Part shown: positions 54,686 to 63,031 of the stretch, piece after piece
How positions within the stretch are numbered: the first letter of the stretch is position 1
Layout of the letters: every line of letters starts with the position of its first letter
Source of the DNA: Xanthobacteraceae bacterium
GTDB taxonomy: Bacteria > Pseudomonadota > Alphaproteobacteria > Rhizobiales > Xanthobacteraceae
Direction: 5' to 3'
DNA: 64,000 nt
Assembly (NCBI GenBank): GCA_022844485.1
Contig: JALHLQ010000005.1
Coordinates: forward strand, 1 to 64,000
Made by a program: the position numbers and the translations under genes
Notes under the pieces: generated by a model
Databases searched by the model: none
What the model saw: the letters and a program-made list of their open reading frames with translations, nothing else
What the model was told of the DNA's origin: nothing

Positions 54686-56188
54686 ATGGAAGAACTCGCC
54701 AACCTGTTTCACGGCTTTTCGATCGTCCTCCAGCCCTTCAATATCGGGCTGATGGTGATCGGGATCCTGCTCGGGGTGATCATCGGCGTTCTGCCCGGCC
54801 TCGGCGGCGCAAACGGGATCGCGATCCTTCTTCCGCTCACCTTCTCGATGTCGCCGACCTCGGCGATCATCATGCTCTCATGCATCTATTGGGGCGCGCT
54901 GTTCGGAGGCGCGATCACCTCGATCCTGTTCAATATCCCCGGCGAGCCGTGGTCGGTTGCGACCACATTCGACGGCCATCCGATGGCGCAGCAGGGGAAG
55001 GCCGGCGAGGCGCTCACCGCGGCCTTCACCTCGTCGTTTGTCGGTGCGCTGTTTGCGGTGATCATGATCACGCTGATCGCGCCGCTGGTCGCAGCCTTCG
55101 CGCTCAAGTTCGGGCCGGCGGAGAAATTCTCCGTCTATTTCCTGGCCTTTTGCAGTTTCATCGGCATGAGCAAGGAACCGCCGATGAAGACGCTGGCTTC
55201 GATGATGATCGGCTTTGCGCTCGCGGCTGTCGGGCTCGACGCGGTGACGGGGCAGCTTCGCCTGACCTTCGGCATCACCGAACTTCTCACCGGCTTCGAT
55301 TTTCTCATCGCGGTGATCGGACTTTTCGGCATCGGGGAAATTCTCCTCACGATGGAGGAGGGACTGAGCTTCCGAGGCAAGGCAGCCGCCATCAATCCCA
55401 AGGTCGTGTGGCAGACCTGGGCCGAACTGCCGCGCTATTGGATGACAAGCCTGCGCTCCTGCCTGATCGGCTCGTGGATGGGCATATCGCCTGCCGGTGC
55501 GACGCCGGCCTCGTTCATGAGCTACGGCATCGCCAAGCGCATCTCCAAGCGCGGAAACAATTTCGGCAAAGGCGAAATGGAGGGCGTGGTCGCGCCGGAA
55601 ACGGCGGCGCATGCGGCCGGCACGGCGGCGCTGCTGCCCATGCTGTCGCTCGGCGTGCCCGGCTCGCCGACGGCGGCCGTGCTGCTCGGCGGCCTGTTGA
55701 TCTGGGGCCTGCAGCCGGGGCCGCTGCTGTTCGTCGAGCAGAAGGAGTTCGTCTGGGGACTGATCGCCTCGATGTATATCGGCAACCTGGTGGGCCTCGT
55801 CATCGTTCTGACCTGCGTCCCGCTGTTCGCCGCCATCTTGCGCATTCCGTTCAGCATCATCGCGCCGGTCATTCTCGTGATCTGCGCCATCGGCGCCTAT
55901 ACGGTGCACAACTCGACATTCGACGTGGTCATGATGTTCGTGTTCGGCATCATCGGCTACGCGCTGAAAAAGACGAACTATCCGCTTGCCCCGCTCGTCC
56001 TGGCCATCGTGCTGGGCGACAAAGCGGAAGAGTCGTTCCGGCAGTCCCTGCTCGGCTCGCAGGGCAATCTGTCGGTGTTTTGGTCAAACGGACTCGTGGG
56101 CTCGATCATGGCCCTAGGTCTGATCGCGCTGTTTTGGCCGATCTTGCAAACGCTGTGGAGCCGGTTTCGTCGCCCCGCCGTGGCGTGA
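54686..56188 (+). CDS. tctA: Tripartite tricarboxylate transporter large membrane subunit TctA
   Basis: The 500-residue permease has 11-12 transmembrane helices. Conserved TctA segments GVLPGLGGANGIAILLPLTF, YWGALFGGAITSILFNIPGEP and the second half GVVAPETAAHAAGTAALLPMLSLGVPGSPTAAVLLGGL are present; the two related PGxP/GxxG elements form the substrate path. It imports carboxylates with a cation gradient. The stop is followed after 47 bp by the GntR gene. Confidence 0.95.
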   Translation: MEELANLFHGFSIVLQPFNIGLMVIGILLGVIIGVLPGLGGANGIAILLPLTFSMSPTSAIIMLSCIYWGALFGGAITSILFNIPGEPWSVATTFDGHPMAQQGKAGEALTAAFTSSFVGALFAVIMITLIAPLVAAFALKFGPAEKFSVYFLAFCSFIGMSKEPPMKTLASMMIGFALAAVGLDAVTGQLRLTFGITELLTGFDFLIAVIGLFGIGEILLTMEEGLSFRGKAAAINPKVVWQTWAELPRYWMTSLRSCLIGSWMGISPAGATPASFMSYGIAKRISKRGNNFGKGEMEGVVAPETAAHAAGTAALLPMLSLGVPGSPTAAVLLGGLLIWGLQPGPLLFVEQKEFVWGLIASMYIGNLVGLVIVLTCVPLFAAILRIPFSIIAPVILVICAIGAYTVHNSTFDVVMMFVFGIIGYALKKTNYPLAPLVLAIVLGDKAEESFRQSLLGSQGNLSVFWSNGLVGSIMALGLIALFWPILQTLWSRFRRPAVA

Positions 56189-56221
56189 GCGCGGCCAACG
56201 ATTGAACACGAAAGCATTTTG

Positions 56222-56243
56222 AGGCATATAGAATTATGTATAC
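56222..56243. promoter_or_regulatory. Candidate GntR operator (imperfect 22-bp palindrome)
   Basis: GGCATATAG...ATGTATACC centred on AATT matches its reverse complement at 16 of 22 positions. It covers the proposed GntR start codon (56236). A related GGCATA...AATT pattern lies at 52920-52943 before tctC. Autoregulation is the simple reading. Confidence 0.4.
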
Positions 56244-56997
56244 CAGAGCACCTCGACGCGCCGGCTCCAGGCGGGACGATGCTGCCCCGACACCCCGCAG
56301 GCCCGCGGAGCGCGTGGCGCTCGCGCCGCTCCAGGACGTCTCAACCTTCGCCGACCGCGCCTATGCCGCCTTGCGCGACGTCATCGTGTCCCTCGACATC
56401 TACAGCCAGTCGGACGAGGTGCGGCTCGACGAACGCAGGCTCGCCGAGGACCTCGGCATCAGCCGGACGCCGGTGCGCGAGGCGATGGCGCAGCTTGAGC
56501 GGGAAGGCTTTATCCGATCGGTTCCGCGGCGGGGCGTCTATGTCGTGCGCAAGACCAAGCAGCAGGTGATCGAGATGATCACCGCCTGGGCGGCGCTCGA
56601 GAGCATGGCTGCGCGGCTGATCACGCTGCATGCGACGGATGCGGACATCGCGACCTTGCGCAAGATGTTCACGAAATTCGAGAACGGTCAGCTGCACGCG
56701 CGACTCGACGAATATTCCGAAGTGAACATCCGTTTCCATCAGGCGATCATCGCCATGAGCGGCAACGGCGTCCTGATCGATCTCGCAGAAAACCTGTTTA
56801 CGCATATGCGCATGATCCGCCGCAAGACGATCGCTGAAAAGGATCGTGCGGACCGCTCGATCCGCGATCACATGAACATCATCCAAGCCTTGGAAGCGCG
56901 CGACACCGCGCGCGCGGAAGAGCTCGTGCGCCAGCACGCGCTCGGTCTCGCGGAGCATGTGGCTGCGTACGCCGATTATCTGGATTCGGTGCAATGA
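56236..56997 (+). CDS. GntR-family (FCD-type) transcriptional regulator
   Basis: The 253-residue protein has an N-terminal winged helix-turn-helix (LDERRLAEDLGISRTPVREAMAQLEREGFIRSVPRRGVYVV, about 65-110) and a C-terminal FCD all-alpha ligand domain with His residues near LHARLDEYSEVNIRFHQAI. GntR/FCD regulators respond to carboxylates or related ligands. It probably controls the adjacent tct genes or the oxalate genes, or both. The ATG overlaps the palindrome; a GTG at 56314 is an alternative start. Confidence 0.9.
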   Translation: MYTRAPRRAGSRRDDAAPTPRRPAERVALAPLQDVSTFADRAYAALRDVIVSLDIYSQSDEVRLDERRLAEDLGISRTPVREAMAQLEREGFIRSVPRRGVYVVRKTKQQVIEMITAWAALESMAARLITLHATDADIATLRKMFTKFENGQLHARLDEYSEVNIRFHQAIIAMSGNGVLIDLAENLFTHMRMIRRKTIAEKDRADRSIRDHMNIIQALEARDTARAEELVRQHALGLAEHVAAYADYLDSVQ

Positions 56998-57020
56998 GGA
57001 ATTTCTAGGGAGAGAGCGAA

Positions 57021-58763
57021 ATGTCCGCACTCGCACAGAGCATGGATTCGCATGCAGCCGGAGCGGAGCAGGAGCTGACCGATGGCTTCCATCTCGTCAT
57101 CGACGCGCTCAAGCTCAACGGCATCACCACGATCTATGGCGTGCCCGGCATCCCGATCACGGATCTGGGCCGCATGGCGCAGGCGGCGGGCCTGCGCGTC
57201 GTGTCGTTCCGGCATGAGCAGAACGCCGGCAACGCAGCCGCCATTGCCGGCTTCCTGACGAAAAAGCCGGGCATCTGCCTCACCGTGTCGGCGCCGGGCT
57301 TTCTCAACGGACTGACCGCGCTGGCCAATGCGACCACCAACTGCTTTCCGATGATCCTGATCTCAGGCTCGTCGGAGCGCGAGATCGTCGACCTGCAGCA
57401 GGGCGATTACGAAGAGATGGATCAGCTGGCCATCGCCAAGCCCCTCTGCAAGGCGGCCTACCGCGTGCTGCACGCCGCCGACATCGGCATCGGAATCGCG
57501 CGCGCGATCCGCGCCGCCGTGTCAGGGCGGCCCGGCGGCGTCTATCTCGATCTGCCCGCGAAACTCTTTTCCCAGGTGATGGAGGCAAAAGCGGGCGCCA
57601 AGTCCCTCGTCAAGGTCATCGATCCGGCGCCGGCGCAGCTTCCCGCTTCGGCCGCCATCAAACGCGCGCTCGATGTGCTCAAAAGCGCCAAGCGCCCGCT
57701 GATCATCCTCGGCAAGGGCGCGGCCTATGCGCAGGCCGATGATCAGATCCGCGCCCTGGTCGAGAAAAGCGGCGTTCCTTTCCTGCCGATGAGCATGGCG
57801 AAGGGTCTGCTCCCAGACACGCATCCGCAATGCGCGGGCGCGGCGCGCTCGACCGTGCTGAAGGATTCCGACGTCGTCATGCTGATCGGCGCGCGCCTCA
57901 ATTGGCTCCTGTCGCACGGCAAGGGAAAGACCTGGGGCGAGCCCGGATCGAAGAGGTTCATCCAGATCGACATCGAGCCGAAAGAAATGGACAGCAATAT
58001 CGAGATCGTCGCGCCCGTGGTCGGCGATATCGGCTCCTGCGTGTCAGCCCTACTGGAGGGAATGGGCGGCGCATGGCCGGCGCCGCCGGCCGATTGGGTC
58101 GGCGCGGTCAAGGCGAAGCGGGAAGAAAACGTTGCCAAAATGGCGCCAAGGCTGATGAAGAACACGGCGCCGATGGATTTCCACGGCGCGCTCGGCGCCC
58201 TGCGCACCGTCATCAAGGAGCGGCCGGATGCGATTCTGGTCAACGAAGGCGCCAACACGCTCGATCTCGCGCGCGGCGTCATCGACATGTATCAGCCCCG
58301 CAAGCGCCTGGATGTCGGCACCTGGGGCGTCATGGGCATCGGCATGGGGTTCGCCATCGGAGCGGCGGTGGAGACCGGCAAGCCGGTGCTCGCGGTCGAA
58401 GGCGACAGCGCCTTCGGATTCTCCGGCATGGAGGTCGAGACGATCTGCCGCTACAACCTGCCGGTCTGCATCGTCGTCTTCAACAATGACGGAATTTATC
58501 GCGGCACCGACGTCAATCCGACCGGGGGCGCGGACCCCGCGACGACCGTCTTCGTCAAGGGCTCACGCTACGACAAGATGATGGAAGCCTTCGGCGGCGT
58601 CGGCGTCAACGCGACGACGCCAGACGAGCTGAAACGTGCCGTCGACAAGGCGATCGATTCCGGCAAGCCGACGCTCATCAATGCCGTGATCGACCCCGCG
58701 GCAGGAAGCGAGAGCGGCCGCATCGGCAATCTCAACCCGCAAAGCGTGCTTCGCAAGAAGTAG
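57021..58763 (+). CDS. oxc: Oxalyl-CoA decarboxylase
   Basis: GGGAG precedes a 580-residue thiamine-diphosphate enzyme. The cofactor-activating Glu66 lies in [11 protein letters not shown]; the TPP/Mg motif [13 protein letters not shown]...FNNDGIYRG lies near the C terminus; and the central domain has [16 protein letters not shown]. The whole pattern, including [13 protein letters not shown] and the [20 protein letters not shown], matches Oxc. It converts oxalyl-CoA to formyl-CoA and CO2. It lies 23 bp after the GntR gene. Confidence 0.95.
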   Translation: MSALAQSMDSHAAGAEQELTDGFHLVIDALKLNGITTIYGVPGIPITDLGRMAQAAGLRVVSFRHEQNAGNAAAIAGFLTKKPGICLTVSAPGFLNGLTALANATTNCFPMILISGSSEREIVDLQQGDYEEMDQLAIAKPLCKAAYRVLHAADIGIGIARAIRAAVSGRPGGVYLDLPAKLFSQVMEAKAGAKSLVKVIDPAPAQLPASAAIKRALDVLKSAKRPLIILGKGAAYAQADDQIRALVEKSGVPFLPMSMAKGLLPDTHPQCAGAARSTVLKDSDVVMLIGARLNWLLSHGKGKTWGEPGSKRFIQIDIEPKEMDSNIEIVAPVVGDIGSCVSALLEGMGGAWPAPPADWVGAVKAKREENVAKMAPRLMKNTAPMDFHGALGALRTVIKERPDAILVNEGANTLDLARGVIDMYQPRKRLDVGTWGVMGIGMGFAIGAAVETGKPVLAVEGDSAFGFSGMEVETICRYNLPVCIVVFNNDGIYRGTDVNPTGGADPATTVFVKGSRYDKMMEAFGGVGVNATTPDELKRAVDKAIDSGKPTLINAVIDPAAGSESGRIGNLNPQSVLRKK

Positions 58764-58817
58764 ATGAGCGCGCACCCGTGTCCCCGACACGCGTGGGCCG
58801 CGATTGGAGAGCAAACG

Positions 58818-60260
58818 ATGGCGAAGAAGGCGAAGAGCAAAGTCAAGGCGAGGGCGGCGAGGAAGCCGGCGGCGAAAAAGAAGGTCGTTGCCGCGCGAAG
58901 GCCCGCGAAGCGCGCCGCGAACGGCGTCAAGAAGAACGGCGCGTTGCCGAGGCCGTCGACGAAGCCGTGGGGCCGGGCGGGCAAGGCGCTCGATGGCCTG
59001 CGCATTCTCGACTTCACCCATGTGCAGTCGGGACCGACCTGCACGCAGCTCCTGGGCTACATGGGCGCGGACGTGATCAAAGTGGAGCGCCCCGGCGTCG
59101 GCGACATCACGCGTGGACAGTTGCGCGACGTGCCGAACGCCGACAGCCTCTACTTCACCATGCTCAACGGCAACAAGCGCTCGATCACGATCGACTCCAA
59201 GCATCCGAAGGGCAAGGACATCCTCAACCGGCTGATCAAGCATTGCGACGTGCTGGTTGAGAATTTCGCCCCGGGTGCACTCGATCGCATGGGGCTCACC
59301 TGGGAGCACATCCACAAGCTCAATCCGCGCATGATCGTCGCATCGGTGAAAGGTTTCGGCCCCGGACCCTACGAGGACTGCAAGGTCTATGAGAACGTCG
59401 CGCAATGCGCCGGCGGCTCGGCTTCGACCACCGGCTTCCGCGACGGGCCGCCGCTCGTCACCGGCGCGCAGATCGGCGATTCCGGCACCGGCCTGCATCT
59501 CGCCTTCGGCATCATGTGCGCGATCTATCAGCGCCAGCGCACGGGGCGCGGGCAGAAGGTGCTCTGCGCCATGCAGGACGGCGTGCTCAATCTCGCGCGC
59601 GTGAAGCTGCGCGACCAGCAGCGCCTCAAGCACGGGCCGCTCAAGGAATACAGCCAATACGGCGAAGGCGTGCCGTTCGGCGCGGCCGTCCCGCGCGCGG
59701 GCAACGATTCCGGCGGCGGGCAGCCGGGCTGGATCCTGAAGTGCAAGGGCTGGGAAAGCGACCCCGACGCCTATGTCTATTTCATCACCCAGGCGCCGGT
59801 GTGGGAGAAAATCTGCGATCTGATCGGCAAGCCGGAGTGGAAGACGGATCCGGATTTCGCGACGCCGCCCGCGCGGCTCCCGCGGCTCAAGCACATCTTC
59901 AACACGATCGAGCAGTGGACCATGACCAAGACCAAGTTCGAGGTCATGGACATCTGCAATCCGCTCGACATTCCGGTCGGGCCGATCCTGTCGATGAAAG
60001 AGATCGCGGAGGAGCCGTCGCTGCGGGAGACCGGGACCGTGGTCGAAGTCGATCACCCGACGCGCGGGAAGTATCTCACCGTCGGCAATCCGGTGAAGAT
60101 GTCGGATTCGATCACCGAGGTGCAGCGTTCGCCGCTGCTCGGCGAGCACACCGACGAAATCCTGAAAACGCTCGGCTACAGCGCCAAGGACGTCGCCGAG
60201 ATCAAATCGTCCGGCGCCACCAACGCGCCCGAAAAAGGCGCGCGGGCGGAAGCGGCATAA
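58818..60260 (+). CDS. frc: Formyl-CoA:oxalate CoA-transferase with a basic N-terminal tail
   Basis: GGAGA precedes the ATG at 58818, giving 480 residues. The class III CoA-transferase core starts at about residue 54 ([26 protein letters not shown]). The catalytic Asp221 is in GDSGTG, corresponding to Asp169 of the Oxalobacter enzyme, and the glycine loop is SGGGQPGW. It exchanges CoA between formyl-CoA and oxalate. The first 53 residues are very Lys/Arg/Ala-rich and absent from known Frc proteins. It is 54 bp downstream of oxc. Confidence 0.94.
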   Translation: MAKKAKSKVKARAARKPAAKKKVVAARRPAKRAANGVKKNGALPRPSTKPWGRAGKALDGLRILDFTHVQSGPTCTQLLGYMGADVIKVERPGVGDITRGQLRDVPNADSLYFTMLNGNKRSITIDSKHPKGKDILNRLIKHCDVLVENFAPGALDRMGLTWEHIHKLNPRMIVASVKGFGPGPYEDCKVYENVAQCAGGSASTTGFRDGPPLVTGAQIGDSGTGLHLAFGIMCAIYQRQRTGRGQKVLCAMQDGVLNLARVKLRDQQRLKHGPLKEYSQYGEGVPFGAAVPRAGNDSGGGQPGWILKCKGWESDPDAYVYFITQAPVWEKICDLIGKPEWKTDPDFATPPARLPRLKHIFNTIEQWTMTKTKFEVMDICNPLDIPVGPILSMKEIAEEPSLRETGTVVEVDHPTRGKYLTVGNPVKMSDSITEVQRSPLLGEHTDEILKTLGYSAKDVAEIKSSGATNAPEKGARAEAA

Positions 60261-60319
60261 TGTGCCTCTCCCCGCAGGCGGGAGAGGCATAATGTTCCTC
60301 TCCCCGCAGGCGGGAGAGG
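60256..60319 (+). repeat. Tandem duplication of a 32-bp CTCTCCCC/GGGAGAGG palindrome
   Basis: Two 32-bp units (60256-60287 and 60288-60319) differ at one base and each contains CCTCTCCCCGCAGGCGGGAG plus AGG. The first unit contains the frc stop codon. It belongs loosely to the C/G-run repeats. Confidence 0.75.
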
Positions 60320-60350
60320 CGAAAGAAAACGACGCAGGGAGGACACACCA

Positions 60351-61280
60351 ATGCGCATCGTCGTCCACGGGCAGCAGGCCTTCGGCAAGGCGGTGCTCGA
60401 GGCGCTCATCAAGCGCGGCGAGAACGTGGTCGGCGTCTATGTCGCGCCGGAAAAGGACGGCGCAAAAGCCGATCCGCTGAAGGAAGCGGCGCTGGCGGCG
60501 AAGCTGCCCGTCTACCAGCCCGCGTCCTATCGCAAGCCGGAGGTCTGGGAGGAATTCCGCGCGCTCAAGCCCGACCTGCAAGTGATGGCCTTCGTCACGC
60601 TCTTCGTGCCGGAGGATTTCCTGAACATTCCGACCCACGGATCGATCCAATACCACCCCTCACTCCTGCCGCGATACCGGGGGCCGAGCGCCATCAACTG
60701 GCCGATCATCCAGGGCGACGCGGAAACCGGGCTTTCGATCTTCTGGCCCGACAATGGGCTCGATACTGGCGACGTGCTGCTGCAAAAGAAGACCCCTATC
60801 GGGCCCGACGACACGCTCGGCACGGTCTACTTCGACCGGCTGTTTCCGATGGGCGTCGCGGCGATGCTGGAAGCCGTCGATCTCGTGAAGGCCGGCAAGG
60901 CGCCGCGGATCAAGCAGAACGAAAGCCTGGCGACTTACGAAGGACGCTGCGGCAGCGACAACGCACGCATCGATTGGGGCAAGCCGTGGAAGCAGATCCA
61001 TAACCTCATCCGCGGGTGCAATCCCGCGCCGGGCGCCTGGACGATGCATGACGGCAGGACATTGCAGGTGCTTGAAGCGAAGCCGCTGCCGGCGCGCGAT
61101 CCGAAGGGCATCGCGGGCAAGATGGGCGAGGTGGTCGCCGTCGAACCCGACAGCTTCACCGTCGTCTGCGCCGACGGGCGCATGAAGATCCTGCGCGTGA
61201 AACCCGCCGACGGCGCGAAGACCGGGGCCGGCGAATTCGCCGCCGCCGCAAGGCTCGCCATCGGCGCCAAGCTCGTTTGA
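60351..61280 (+). CDS. Formyltransferase-fold protein resembling the 10-formyl-THF hydrolase domain
   Basis: GGGAGG precedes a 309-residue protein. The N-terminal formyltransferase domain has HGQQAFGKAVLEAL, HGSIQYHPSLLPRYRG and NGLDTGDVLLQ. The order and the VGVYVAPEKDG and AINWPIIQGD segments follow the hydrolase domain of 10-formyl-THF dehydrogenase. Catalytic His102 and Asp138 are in place; the position of the catalytic Asn of Met-tRNA formyltransferase is Gln100. The C-terminal domain resembles Fmt_C. It may move or hydrolyse formyl groups from 10-formyl-THF or formyl-CoA. Confidence 0.85.
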   Translation: MRIVVHGQQAFGKAVLEALIKRGENVVGVYVAPEKDGAKADPLKEAALAAKLPVYQPASYRKPEVWEEFRALKPDLQVMAFVTLFVPEDFLNIPTHGSIQYHPSLLPRYRGPSAINWPIIQGDAETGLSIFWPDNGLDTGDVLLQKKTPIGPDDTLGTVYFDRLFPMGVAAMLEAVDLVKAGKAPRIKQNESLATYEGRCGSDNARIDWGKPWKQIHNLIRGCNPAPGAWTMHDGRTLQVLEAKPLPARDPKGIAGKMGEVVAVEPDSFTVVCADGRMKILRVKPADGAKTGAGEFAAAARLAIGAKLV

Positions 61281-61295
61281 CCCGGAGAAATTTGC

Positions 61296-63020
61296 ATGGC
61301 CGCCGTTCCCGCAAAAGCCGCGACCGTGTCGTCGCAACACGCCAATCCGAAAAGCGACATCGAGATCGCGCAGTCGGTGAAGCCTCGCCGCATCGCCGAT
61401 GTCGCGAAAGAGAAACTCGGCATCTCCGTCGAGAACCTCGAGCCCTATGGCCACTACAAGGCCAAGGTCTCGATGGAATTCATCAAGTCGCTGCAGGGGC
61501 GGCCGAACGGCAAGCTGATCCTCGTCTCCGCGATCACGCCGACGCCCGCCGGCGAGGGCAAGACGACGACGACGGTGGGGCTCACCGACGCGCTGAACCA
61601 CATCGGCAAGAAGGCGATGCTGTGCCTGCGCGAGCCCTCGCTCGGCCCCTGTTTCGGCGTGAAGGGGGGCGCTGCGGGCGGCGGCTATGCGCAGGTGATC
61701 CCGATGGAGGACATCAACCTGCATTTCACCGGGGATTTCCACGCGATCGGCACGGCGCACAATCTGCTCTCGGCGCTGATCGACAACCACATCTATTGGG
61801 GCAACTCGCTCGGCATCGACGGGCGGCGTGTCGCCTGGCGGCGCGCCATCGACATGAACGACCGCTCCCTGCGCCAGATCGTCTCCTCGCTCGGCGGAGT
61901 CGCCAACGGCTTCCCGCGCGAGGACGGCTTCGACATCACCGTCGCGTCGGAAGTGATGGCGATCTTCTGCCTCGCCAAGGATGTCGATGACCTGAAGAAA
62001 CGGCTCGGCAGCGTCATCATCGGCTATACGCGCGACCGCAAGCCGATCCGCGCGAGCGACCTCAAGGCGCAGGGGCCGATGACGGCGCTGTTGAAGGACG
62101 CCATCGCGCCGAACCTCGTGCAGACGCTGGAAGGCACGCCCGCCTTCGTGCATGGCGGGCCGTTCGCCAATATCGCGCATGGATGCAATTCGGTGCTGGC
62201 GACCACGACTGCGCTGAAGCTCTGCGACTATGTCGTGACGGAGGCCGGCTTCGGCGCCGATCTCGGGGCGGAGAAATTCATCGACATCAAGTGCCGCAAG
62301 ACCGGGCTTTCGCCCGATGCCGTGGTGCTGGTCGCGACCATCCGCGCCTTGAAGATGCATGGCGGCGTGAAGAAGGAGGACCTCAAGAGCGAGAATCTGA
62401 AAGCGCTCGAGGTCGGCATCGCCAACCTGCAGCGCCACATCGAGAACGTGCAGAAGTTCGGGCTTGTGCCGGTCGTCTCCATCAACCGCTTCAGCGCCGA
62501 TACCGATGCGGAAATCGAGCTCGTCAAGAAGGGCTGCGCAAAGCTCGGCGTGGAAGCCGTGATGGCGGATCACTGGGCGGAGGGCGGCAAGGGCGCGGCC
62601 GATGTCGCGCGCGCGGTGGTGAAGGTGATCGACAGCGGCAAGAGCAGGCTGAAGCTGCTCTATCCCGACGACATGCCGCTGTTCGAGAAGATCCGCACTA
62701 TCGCCAAGGACATCTATCGGGCGAAGGATGCGAGCGCGGACAAGTCGGTGCGCGACCAGCTCGCCTCGTTCGAGGCCATGGGCTATGGCCATCTTCCGGT
62801 CTGCATCGCCAAGACGCAGTATTCGTTCACGACCAATGCGGATGCGAAAGGCGCGCCGACGGACCACGTCATACCCGTGCGCGAGGTGCGGCTGGCGGCG
62901 GGCGCGGAGTTCGTCGTCGCGGTGTGCGGCGACATCATGACAATGCCGGGCCTGCCGAGAGCGCCGGCGGCCGACAATATCGATGTCGGGCCGGACGGCC
63001 GCATTGTCGGACTGTTCTGA
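61296..63020 (+). CDS. fhs: Formate-tetrahydrofolate ligase
   Basis: The 574-residue protein follows GGAGA. Walker A-like [14 protein letters not shown] and [25 protein letters not shown] are diagnostic; [15 protein letters not shown] and [11 protein letters not shown](IDIK) form the folate/formyl-phosphate region. It makes 10-formyl-THF from formate, ATP and THF and is a main entry of formate carbon in methylotrophs. It lies 15 bp after the formyltransferase gene. Confidence 0.97.
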   Translation: MAAVPAKAATVSSQHANPKSDIEIAQSVKPRRIADVAKEKLGISVENLEPYGHYKAKVSMEFIKSLQGRPNGKLILVSAITPTPAGEGKTTTTVGLTDALNHIGKKAMLCLREPSLGPCFGVKGGAAGGGYAQVIPMEDINLHFTGDFHAIGTAHNLLSALIDNHIYWGNSLGIDGRRVAWRRAIDMNDRSLRQIVSSLGGVANGFPREDGFDITVASEVMAIFCLAKDVDDLKKRLGSVIIGYTRDRKPIRASDLKAQGPMTALLKDAIAPNLVQTLEGTPAFVHGGPFANIAHGCNSVLATTTALKLCDYVVTEAGFGADLGAEKFIDIKCRKTGLSPDAVVLVATIRALKMHGGVKKEDLKSENLKALEVGIANLQRHIENVQKFGLVPVVSINRFSADTDAEIELVKKGCAKLGVEAVMADHWAEGGKGAADVARAVVKVIDSGKSRLKLLYPDDMPLFEKIRTIAKDIYRAKDASADKSVRDQLASFEAMGYGHLPVCIAKTQYSFTTNADAKGAPTDHVIPVREVRLAAGAEFVVAVCGDIMTMPGLPRAPAADNIDVGPDGRIVGLF

Positions 63021-63031
63021 GGAGCGATCCC

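Noticed and set aside
60256-60319. Two tandem 32-bp units taken as a possible CRISPR
   Set aside because: There are only two adjoining copies with no spacers, each a C/G-run palindrome. It is a small tandem duplication.
58563-62867. Two antisense frames of about 700 codons over oxc-frc and the formyltransferase-fhs genes
   Set aside because: Both lie opposite confidently identified enzymes and show no domain. They come from high GC content.
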